This document shows, piece by piece, positions 5,891 to 10,858 of a stretch of DNA of 10,858 nucleotides. The stretch comes from an uncultured Prevotella sp. (GTDB lineage Bacteria > Bacteroidota > Bacteroidia > Bacteroidales > Bacteroidaceae). Position 1 is the first letter of the stretch. Every line of letters begins with the position of its first letter. The position numbers and the translations under genes were made by a program. The notes beneath the pieces are model-generated. The model was not told the origin of the DNA and did not search any database. It was given only the letters and a program-made list of their open reading frames with translations. Where the stretch lies: positions 1 through 10,858 of the forward strand of contig CAMUQM010000051.1 in NCBI GenBank assembly GCA_947095945.1. The letters are read 5' to 3'.

Positions 5891-7357
5891 TTAATTAGTA
5901 ATCAGCTCATAACAGCCAATGTCTGGCTTACTATCACGCTGCTTACCATCATGATCAGTTGCAAAACGAGGGTCACCGAGGACAAGACCAGCATCAATCG
6001 CAGGATATTTTTCTCCTTTCTCAGCCTTCTTCAAATGAAAATCATACTTCTGTTTGTCAGCATCTACCAGCACAAACTGCTTTGAACCACCATCAGGATA
6101 ATCCTTACTATTCTCCCAAATGACATCTGTGAAACGTGCTAACAGAGCCGTATCCTTAGGCTTTGGCGTACGAAGAATACAATTATAGAACTGATAGTTG
6201 GCTGTAACACCATCCTTGTTACCACCCATAAGCACATCATCTGCATATCCCGTCACAAGCGAGTTGACGACATGGAAAGTTTGAAGTGGATAGTCCTTGT
6301 TGTTAATATGATTACCAAAGCTCAACGCTGCACCACGGTTACTATCGAAAGGATAGAACTGTGCGAAAGTACAATGTGTCAAAGTCACCTCACCACCCAC
6401 AAAGGAAGCACAGTCCATCAGCGTATTCGAGAACTGAGTGTTATAAGCTATAATCTTGCAGTTGATAGCTTGCAAACCATAGCCCTGACAGTTATGAATG
6501 GTAGAATTAGCGAGTGTCAGCTTCGTACGAGTCGATGTTGCCGTATCGCAGAGAATACCATTATAAGTCGAATGGATATCCGTATGGGTCAGTACATTGT
6601 CGTAACTATCCTTATGGATGCGCACTCCCTGCCACTGACCACTAACCCTGTCGTAAGGAAGATACTTAAACATCTTATCCAATCGGTCGCCACGCAACGT
6701 CACAGGATTAGCTGCTGTACCCTCACAACGCAGTGTTCCATATACATCAAGCGCTGCTTTTTGAGAGAAGTAAACTGTTGTTCCAGCTGGGATTGTCAGT
6801 GTTGCACCTGCTTCCACCTTCAATGTATCTTGGAAAACAATCGGTTTCGTACTGCTCAAAGTAGTATTCGTTGCAATCTTACGTCCCTTTATCAACTCTG
6901 CATCCCAGCTATAGACACGTAGGTTCACCTTCTGTTGCACACCACTTTCAAGCGTAAAAACGAGGTTATCTGCTACTTCTTGCGGAGTGGTTGCATTATT
7001 AAGCGGAGACGTCATTTCAACAAACACCTGAATACTATCCTTGTTACGTACTTCCAAATCACGAACCTGATAGCCATTGGCAGCCGAGAGTTCAACACCG
7101 TCTACATTCACACGGAAACCAGTCTGATTACCTTGCGCCAGACGAACATTGGTCAGTCGCAATCCATCACCCGACTTATTATACACCCAAAAAATCTTAG
7201 TAGGAGTCGGAACGTTAGAGAATGTGGTGTCAAGTCGTAGTGTGTCTGTCGAGAAAGAGAGCAGATTGCTTCGTGATGTTGTGAAAGTATCATCATCAGA
7301 GCAAGCTGCCATCATCATAATGGCTGACAGAAAAAACAATATAGATAACTTTTTCAT
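5891..7357 (-). CDS. Surface-type lipoprotein with a right-handed beta-helix-like body
   Basis: The 488-residue protein has a lipoprotein signal ending in MMMAACSDDD: the lipobox gives lipidated Cys19, and the SDDD directly after it resembles the Bacteroidetes lipoprotein export signal that sends proteins to the outer cell surface. Residues about 35-175 look like a beta-sandwich domain. From about 176 (KPIVFQDTLKVEAGATLTIPAGTTVYF) a beta-helix begins, with strand-turn repeats such as LANSTIHNCQGYGLQAINCKIIAYNTQF and VTLTHCTFAQF. The end (PAIDAGLVLGDPRF, then KPDIGCYEL) is the closing motif of choice-of-anchor-Q-type proteins. Similar folds bind or cut polysaccharides, but no catalytic set can be assigned. 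It lies 59 bp after murI and upstream of cdd on the same strand, without a visible promoter of its own. Confidence 0.8.
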   Translation of the reverse strand: MKKLSILFFLSAIMMMAACSDDDTFTTSRSNLLSFSTDTLRLDTTFSNVPTPTKIFWVYNKSGDGLRLTNVRLAQGNQTGFRVNVDGVELSAANGYQVRDLEVRNKDSIQVFVEMTSPLNNATTPQEVADNLVFTLESGVQQKVNLRVYSWDAELIKGRKIATNTTLSSTKPIVFQDTLKVEAGATLTIPAGTTVYFSQKAALDVYGTLRCEGTAANPVTLRGDRLDKMFKYLPYDRVSGQWQGVRIHKDSYDNVLTHTDIHSTYNGILCDTATSTRTKLTLANSTIHNCQGYGLQAINCKIIAYNTQFSNTLMDCASFVGGEVTLTHCTFAQFYPFDSNRGAALSFGNHINNKDYPLQTFHVVNSLVTGYADDVLMGGNKDGVTANYQFYNCILRTPKPKDTALLARFTDVIWENSKDYPDGGSKQFVLVDADKQKYDFHLKKAEKGEKYPAIDAGLVLGDPRFATDHDGKQRDSKPDIGCYELITN

Positions 7358-7416
7358 CTTTTACTTTTTTGTTCTTATCTAACGACTCAACAGGCTGTTT
7401 TATTGCCTATTCGGGC

Positions 7417-8256
7417 TTATTCCAAGTCTACATGCTCTACATTAACCTGCTCATGTAGGAAGATACGTGCCGTTTCCTTGAATTTTTCTGGGTTTTCTGT
7501 GGTGTAATACTTCACTGTACCTTCCTTCGTACAATGTGCATCCATGTCCGGATGACGACGGAAATAGTCTTGCAGACTCTCTGCAACATACTCTCCCTGT
7601 GGAACAATGCGCACGCCTCGTGGCACATGCTTCAATATCTTCGGCATGAGGATAGGATAATGCGTGCAGCCAAGAATGAGCGTATCAATCTGTGGATCGA
7701 GTCGCATGATATGGTCAAGACGTTTTTTCACGAAGTAATCAGCACCGGGGCTGTCTGCCTCATTGTTCTCAATGATAGGCACCCAGAGTGGACAAGGAAC
7801 GCCTGTAACCTTTACATCCTCCCACAGCTTTTGTATTTCAAGGTTATAACTATTACTCTTAATGGTTCCTTCTGTAGCCAACACACCCACATGACGTGAG
7901 TGTGTGAGTTTTCCTATCACCTCTGCCGTAGGGCGAATTACGCCCAACACTCTTCTATCTGGGTCGAGATTAGGCAGGTCGTTCTGCTGAATCGTACGCA
8001 GAGCTTTGGCAGAAGCAGTGTTACAACCTAAGATAACCAACTGGCAACCGAGCTCGAAGAGTTTCATCACAGCCTGACGTGTGAACTGATAGACCACGTC
8101 AAAGGAACGTGAACCATAGGGAGCACGCGCATTATCGCCCAAGTAAAGATAGTCGTATTCTGGGAGTAGCTGACGAATACCATGCAGAATGGTTAGTCCA
8201 CCATACCCAGAGTCGAAGATACCGATAGGTCCCGGCTGTTTAGAATACTTTGTCAT
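7417..8256 (-). CDS. murI: Glutamate racemase
   Basis: This 279-residue cytoplasmic enzyme interconverts L- and D-glutamate, supplying D-Glu for the peptidoglycan stem peptide. All signature parts are present: GIFDSGYGGLT (12-22, with Asp15 and Ser16), LYLGDNARAPYG (38-49), the first catalytic cysteine in ILGCNTASA (Cys78), and the second in LILGCTHYPIL (Cys197, with His199). Length agrees with cofactor-independent racemases. It lies downstream of bamA and three ompH genes, as in other Bacteroidales. The 148-bp gap upstream holds a strong multi-arm repeat, so it may not simply read through from ompH. The ATG at 8254-8256 leaves a short N-terminal extension before GPIGIFDSG, normal for the family. 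Confidence 0.97.
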   Translation of the reverse strand: MTKYSKQPGPIGIFDSGYGGLTILHGIRQLLPEYDYLYLGDNARAPYGSRSFDVVYQFTRQAVMKLFELGCQLVILGCNTASAKALRTIQQNDLPNLDPDRRVLGVIRPTAEVIGKLTHSRHVGVLATEGTIKSNSYNLEIQKLWEDVKVTGVPCPLWVPIIENNEADSPGADYFVKKRLDHIMRLDPQIDTLILGCTHYPILMPKILKHVPRGVRIVPQGEYVAESLQDYFRRHPDMDAHCTKEGTVKYYTTENPEKFKETARIFLHEQVNVEHVDLE

Positions 8257-8306
8257 TAGTCTTTTAAATTACAATTAATCGTCGTCTGATATCACCACAT
8301 ACAGAT

Positions 8307-8371
8307 TGGTGCGGACACTCCGCACATCCTGTGCGGATGCCCAGTACGCTTTGTGCTGAGCATCCGCACCA
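8307..8371. repeat. Four-arm GTGCGGA/TCCGCAC element between ompH and murI
   Basis: The heptamer GTGCGGA appears four times in alternating orientation: 8309, 8319 (inverted), 8331 and 8363 (inverted). Neighbouring arms can form GTGCGGA-CAC-TCCGCAC, then a long hairpin GGATGCCCAGTAC...GTGCTGAGCATCC. Alternatively the inner pair CCGCACA/TGTGCGG folds inside an outer TGGTGCGGA/TCCGCACCA stem. It is GC-rich in an AT-rich spacer. No T-tract follows on either strand, so it is not a standard terminator. It could be a REP-like dispersed element or an mRNA structure between ompH and murI. Confidence 0.75.
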
Positions 8372-8404
8372 CCCAAGCAAAGCCTTTTCTGCGGGTAAAG
8401 TCTT

Positions 8405-8920
8405 TTATTTCAAGGCAGCTATCAAAGCCTCTGTAACATCTTCTCCCATCGCTGTATTAACGAATGGGACACTATTGTTATCTGTATTCAGAATGAAAGC
8501 ATAATCGCTTTCCTTACCCATCTGACGTACAGCGTTGTTCAACTTTGTGCGAACAGGTGCGTAGATATCCTCTTCTGCCTTTTTCAGTAATCGTTCAGAC
8601 TCCTTACGGAAGGCAATGTTACGCTCCATCAGTTCCTCTAATTCAGCCTGTCGTTTGCGAAGGATAGATGGTTCCAACTTACGCTGTACCTCAAGGAAGT
8701 CTTCATAACGGCTATTGAAATCCTCTACTGAACGCTTTGTTTCAGCATCATACTTTGCCTTCAACTCGTTAAAACTGCGTGTTGCAGTGGCATAGTCAGC
8801 CATTGCATGAAACACCTTATCGTAGCTAAAGTAAGCAAACTTGAATGCAGGCGCACTCTGTTGTGCTGCTGCCAAGAGTGGCAAAAGCATGAAAACGAGG
8901 GAAAAGAATAGTTTTTTCAT
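8405..8920 (-). CDS. OmpH/Skp-family periplasmic chaperone, third in the cluster
   Basis: The 171-residue protein has a signal peptide (MKKLFFSLVFMLLPLLAAA, cut near residue 19-20), a first strand FKFAYFSYDKVFHAM, a long charged coiled coil (about 48-125, rich in E/K/R) and a final beta part ending TEALIAALK. This is the OmpH/Skp plan: trimeric chaperones that hold unfolded outer-membrane proteins in the periplasm and pass them to the BAM complex. It is the most divergent of the three here: the usual 'IDxxxIL' start is replaced by AYFSYDKVFHAM. A specialised client is possible (inference). It precedes murI by 148 bp. Upstream is a 367-bp spacer with a terminator-like hairpin, so it may have its own promoter. 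Confidence 0.85.
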   Translation of the reverse strand: MKKLFFSLVFMLLPLLAAAQQSAPAFKFAYFSYDKVFHAMADYATATRSFNELKAKYDAETKRSVEDFNSRYEDFLEVQRKLEPSILRKRQAELEELMERNIAFRKESERLLKKAEEDIYAPVRTKLNNAVRQMGKESDYAFILNTDNNSVPFVNTAMGEDVTEALIAALK

Positions 8921-8945
8921 TATTTCTTTTATTATCTCTACAATA

Positions 8946-8997
8946 TAAAAACAAAAATGAGATCATCGCAAGAACATATATCCGTGCGGTGACCTCA
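8946..8997 (-). terminator. Terminator-like hairpin inside the ompH cluster
   Basis: On the minus strand TGAGGTCACCGCA pairs with TGCGATGATCTCA (8985-8997 with 8958-8970; one mismatch and one G-U), with a 14-nt loop. TTTTTGTTTTTA follows directly. It would end transcripts from the upstream ompH about 290 bp after its stop and only about 25 bp before the start of the next ompH. Confidence 0.65.
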
Positions 8998-9074
8998 CCC
9001 TTTTATCTCCTCAGAAACAGTGTTAGTTCGTTGATTGGAAAAGCTCTTTTCCGACCCCTTCGGCTATCTTTTCT

Positions 9075-9166
9075 AAATTCTTTTCATGAAGAAAAATATT
9101 TTTTTTCATGAAAAGAAATTTTTCTTTTCACGTAAATAAATTCTTCTTGTCATGAAAATAATTCCG
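9075..9166. repeat. 92-bp palindromic element, copy 2 (inverted relative to copy 1)
   Basis: Cores lie at 9085 (CATG), 9107 (CATG), 9129 (CACG) and 9151 (CATG), exactly 22 bp apart. In copy 1 the CGTG variant is the second core; here the CACG variant is the third, as expected for an inverted copy. Because the element is itself nearly palindromic, it also shares 34 identical bases with copy 1 in direct orientation (9081-9114). Flanking sequences are unrelated, so the element rather than a larger segment is repeated. Confidence 0.85.
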
Positions 9167-9287
9167 AGTTATCGTAATGATAGACTCTCAAAGACGAGCC
9201 ATAACAGGAATACTTGCCTATCCCAAAAGCTTAAAAGACCACTAATTCAAGGAGAATCGACCACGGGGCAAAGGCACCCGTAATGTT

Positions 9288-9791
9288 TTACTTCATCTTA
9301 GCCAACTGAGCCTTTACCTCTGCAGTGATATCCTTGCTGAGTGCCTCGTTGATATATAATGGCTGACCAGCAGCCTTCTCCATGATGTAAACGTAGTTAC
9401 CAGCCTTTGCAACAGCTGCGATAGCGTTACGAACCTTCTCAAGAACAGGGCCGAGCTGCTTCTGCTGCTCCTCGTTGAAAGCCTTCTGATTGTCCTGAGC
9501 AGTCTGCTGGATCTTGCTGTACATATCCTGCAAGTTCTTCTCTGTCTCAGCCTGCTTTGTAGCGTTCATAGTGCTCTTAGACTTGTCGTATGCCTCTGCC
9601 TGACGCTGCAATTCTGCCTGCATGTCTTCGAGCTGCTTCTGATACTCCTTACCCTTAGCTTCCAACTTACTCTGAACAGCTGTAGCCTCTGGGAGTGATT
9701 GGAGGAGAGCCTGTGAGTCAAGGTGACCAAACTTCTGTGCGAACAATGTCATTGGTGCACAGAGCATCAACATCAAAAATAACTTTTTCAT
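9288..9791 (-). CDS. OmpH/Skp-family periplasmic chaperone, second in the cluster
   Basis: The 167-residue protein has a signal peptide (MKKLFLMLMLCAPMTLFA, cut before Gln19), then the typical first strand KFGHLDSQALLQSLPEA, a long coiled coil (about 42-112, rich in Q, E and K) and a C-terminal part with YVYIMEKAAGQPLYI and KDITAEVKAQL. It is the most canonical OmpH/Skp protein of the three, with an expected role in carrying nascent outer-membrane proteins through the periplasm. It is separated from the upstream ompH by 139 bp containing a 9-bp repeat array. The leader AATAAAAAGAA before ATG is A-rich with no strong Shine-Dalgarno site. Confidence 0.93.
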   Translation of the reverse strand: MKKLFLMLMLCAPMTLFAQKFGHLDSQALLQSLPEATAVQSKLEAKGKEYQKQLEDMQAELQRQAEAYDKSKSTMNATKQAETEKNLQDMYSKIQQTAQDNQKAFNEEQQKQLGPVLEKVRNAIAAVAKAGNYVYIMEKAAGQPLYINEALSKDITAEVKAQLAKMK

Positions 9792-9840
9792 TTCTTTTTA
9801 TTGTTTAATTGTTTATTATTTTGCTTTTTATCTGCGGTGA

Positions 9841-9869
9841 TAGTATTCATAGGGTCCCTAGGAATACTA
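9841..9869. repeat. 29-bp near-palindrome at the end of the 9-bp array
   Basis: TAGTATTC (9841-9848) and GAATACTA (9862-9869) flank TAGGGTCCCTA (9850-9860), itself a palindrome around one base. The mirror pairing is complete except for one A/G pair. The central spacing is too tight for a good RNA loop, so a protein-binding site or a by-product of the repeat units is more likely than a terminator. Confidence 0.5.
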
Positions 9870-9907
9870 GGTTAGTTAGGACTACTAGGGTGTCTAGGAC
9901 TGCTAGG
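9845..9907. repeat. Degenerate tandem array, 7 x 9 bp
   Basis: On the minus strand the units are CCTAGCAGT, CCTAGACAC, CCTAGTAGT, CCTAACTAA, CCTAGTATT, CCTAGGGAC and CCTATGAAT, in exact 9-bp register. The first five bases (CCTAG) are conserved and the last four vary. It lies between the first and second ompH genes, about 50 bp before the start of the second. Confidence 0.88.
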
Positions 9908-9930
9908 ATATCCAGCTTCTTCCAAATTCC

Positions 9931-10476
9931 TTACTGATAAGAATACCCCAACTTCTGTAGCACCTCATTACTGATATCTACCTTTGGCGAACCATAGATA
10001 ATACCAGCAGCATTACTTGAACGATCGATTACCAAGCTGTAACCACGCTGGTCAGAGATATCCTTCACAGCGTTGTAAATCTCATCTTGTATAGGAGTAA
10101 TCAGACTGGTACGCTTCTTGAAGAGCTCACCCTCTGGACCGAAGTACTTACGTTTAAGGTCAGAAGCCTGCTTTTCCTTAGCCATAATCGCCTCCTGTTT
10201 CTTCTTCTTCTGGTCCTGAGAAAGGAAGACTACCTCGTTCTGATAATTCTTATACATCGTAGAAGCCTCTGTGTTGAGTGCCTCAACCTCAGCCTGCCAC
10301 TTCTTACTTACCTGATTTAACTGCTCATTTGCACGCTCGTAAGCTGGCACATTCTTGAGGATATACTCCATATCAATCAGTGCAAACTTCTGTGCAGAAG
10401 CTGTTAAAGGTAAAAGAGTAAAAAGGTAAAGAGGTAAAACATATCGCAATACACTCTTAAAAATATTCTTCTTCAT
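9931..10476 (-). CDS. OmpH/Skp-family periplasmic chaperone, first in the cluster
   Basis: I place the start at the ATG 10474-10476 (MKKNIFKSVLRY), giving 181 residues. A longer frame to a TTG at 10497 exists but lies in a 7-bp repeat and only adds seven residues before the signal peptide. The signal peptide (cut after ASA, near residue 28) is followed by QKFALIDMEYILKNVPAYE, the standard OmpH first strand with the LID motif, then a coiled-coil region (about 49-115) and a C-terminal part ISDQRGYSLVIDRSSNAAGIIYGSPKVDIS, typical of the family. It is the first ompH gene after bamA (180-bp gap), consistent with joint outer-membrane protein assembly. An 8-bp tandem repeat forms part of the signal-peptide coding sequence. 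Confidence 0.93.
   Translation of the reverse strand: MKKNIFKSVLRYVLPLYLFTLLPLTASAQKFALIDMEYILKNVPAYERANEQLNQVSKKWQAEVEALNTEASTMYKNYQNEVVFLSQDQKKKKQEAIMAKEKQASDLKRKYFGPEGELFKKRTSLITPIQDEIYNAVKDISDQRGYSLVIDRSSNAAGIIYGSPKVDISNEVLQKLGYSYQ
10407..10438. repeat. 8-bp tandem array inside the ompH signal-peptide coding sequence
   Basis: On the minus strand the units are TTTACCTC, TTTACCTT, TTTACTCT and TTTACCTT. They encode the hydrophobic core LPLYLFTLLPLT. Since 8 is not a multiple of 3, gain or loss of single units would shift the frame, while three units add eight residues. Confidence 0.8.
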
Positions 10477-10482
10477 CTCTTT

Positions 10483-10510
10483 TAATTCATAATTCAAAAT
10501 TCATAATTCA
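10483..10510. repeat. 7-bp tandem array in the ompH leader
   Basis: On the minus strand there are four units TGAATTA, TGAATTT, TGAATTA, TGAATTA, followed by AAAAGAG and the ATG. The array covers the ribosome-binding region of the first ompH gene. Confidence 0.8.
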
Positions 10511-10546
10511 CAATTATGATTACCGATACTCACTTAATTTATTGCT

Positions 10547-10676
10547 GCAAGCAACTCGTTCACTCGTCAACTTGTCTACTCGTCAACTAAACAAAATCTC
10601 CAGTCCACGTCGCAAGTAACTTGTCAACCTGTTCACTTGTCAACTCGTCAACTAAACTAAAACTCCTGTCCAAGGA
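10547..10676. repeat. 65-bp tandem duplication including the bamA 3' end
   Basis: Positions 10547-10611 and 10612-10676 align without gaps at 50 of 65 bases by my count, and at 34 of 38 in the central part. The right copy contains the last seven bamA codons and stop; the left copy is a degenerate version in the spacer. Each copy also holds five 8-bp units of the AGTTGACR type (10549-10588 and 10614-10653). Confidence 0.8.
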
Positions 10677-10858
10677 TGAAGTGGAACTGGCTGCCGCCCT
10701 TTGTACCAAATACCTTGTCGAAGCCGTAAGCCCAGTCGATACCCATCATACCCACCATTGGGAGGAAGATACGAACACCAAGACCAGCAGAACGCTTCAT
10801 ATTAAATGGATTGAACTTACTTGTCTCTGTCCATGCGTTACCAGCCTCAACGAATCCA
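10657..10858 (-). CDS. bamA: BamA/Omp85 outer-membrane assembly protein (3' end)
   Basis: The final 66 codons of a gene entering from the right edge end at the TAG 10657-10659. The protein part reads GFVEAGNAWTE, then KRSAGLGVRIFLPMVG, GIDWAYGFDKVFG and the last strand QFHFILGQEF. This is the end of the Omp85 beta-barrel: alternating hydrophobic strands, a conserved AGLGVRIF.P..G.....WAYGF pattern, and a C-terminal aromatic residue as in the beta-signal read by the BAM machine itself. BamA is the central insertase that folds beta-barrel proteins into the outer membrane. The three ompH genes downstream encode likely periplasmic partners. The N-terminal POTRA domains would be outside the window. 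Confidence 0.92.
   Translation of the reverse strand, partial: GFVEAGNAWTETSKFNPFNMKRSAGLGVRIFLPMVGMMGIDWAYGFDKVFGTKGGSQFHFILGQEF

Larger units (their letters stand above)
8921..9287. other. Gene-free spacer between two ompH genes, 367 bp
   Basis: This spacer is unusually long for the middle of a chaperone cluster. It contains the terminator-like hairpin at 8946-8997, a small GGAAAA/TTTTCC hairpin at 9037-9052, the second 92-bp palindromic element at 9075-9166, and about 120 bp next to the upstream ompH stop (9167-9287) in which I see nothing beyond a weak ACGGG/CCCGT pairing. No ORF in it looks real. Confidence 0.6.

Noticed and set aside
6272..6922. 216-residue plus-strand ORF
   Set aside because: It is antisense to the well-supported lipoprotein gene, is Cys/Thr/Ile-rich in a way typical of an antisense frame, and has no recognisable domain.
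8307..8371. Intrinsic terminator between ompH and murI
   Set aside because: The stems are strong, but neither strand has a T-tract directly after them.
10477..10497. Seven-residue N-terminal extension of the first OmpH from a TTG
   Set aside because: It falls in a 7-bp repeat, uses a rare start and would put charged residues before a normal MKKN signal-peptide start.
10549..10653. CRISPR array
   Set aside because: The units are 8 bp and contiguous without spacers, and no cas gene is present.

Overview
The window looks like chromosomal DNA of a Prevotella-like member of the Bacteroidales. The support is the gene set (a KorB-type oxidoreductase, DUF4250, a choice-of-anchor-Q-like lipoprotein, and a bamA / several ompH / murI cluster), promoter-like TAnnTTTG boxes of the Bacteroidetes type, A-rich leaders in place of strong Shine-Dalgarno sites, and AT-rich spacers filled with short degenerate tandem repeats. 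Genus is inferred from protein and spacer style, not from a marker gene. I see no rRNA, tRNA, CRISPR array, transposase or phage gene.

Layout. Positions 1-521 (+) hold the 3' end of a 2-oxoacid:ferredoxin oxidoreductase beta subunit. A membrane-anchored LytTR regulator (599-1432, +) follows with its own promoter-like sequence. A 356-bp convergent spacer contains a 92-bp near-perfect palindrome. On the minus strand come a membrane-anchored protein of unknown function with two similar halves (1789-2754) and cysteinyl-tRNA synthetase (2981-4468), separated by a terminator-like hairpin. CysS diverges from a small YbjQ-family protein (4623-4940, +), which is closed by a perfect 19-bp hairpin shared with the converging minus-strand genes.

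From about 5090 to the right edge everything is on the minus strand. In transcription order: bamA (3' end, 10657-10858), three ompH/skp-like periplasmic chaperone genes, murI (glutamate racemase), a surface-type lipoprotein with a beta-helix-like body, cdd (cytidine deaminase) and a DUF4250 protein. BamA and OmpH/Skp proteins act together in outer-membrane protein assembly, and MurI supplies D-glutamate for peptidoglycan, so the right half is mainly a cell-envelope block.

The most unusual content is between the genes. Two 92-bp elements (1587-1678 and 9075-9166, in opposite orientation) each carry four palindromic TTTTCATGAAAA-like cores spaced about 22 bp apart. Spacers of the envelope block carry degenerate tandem arrays with exact periods of 9, 9, 8, 8 and 7 bp. 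A further 8-bp array lies inside the coding sequence of one OmpH signal peptide, and a 65-bp duplication includes the last codons of bamA. The ompH-murI gap contains a four-arm GTGCGGA structure that can fold in alternative ways. These are real patterns in the sequence; their function is unknown to me.
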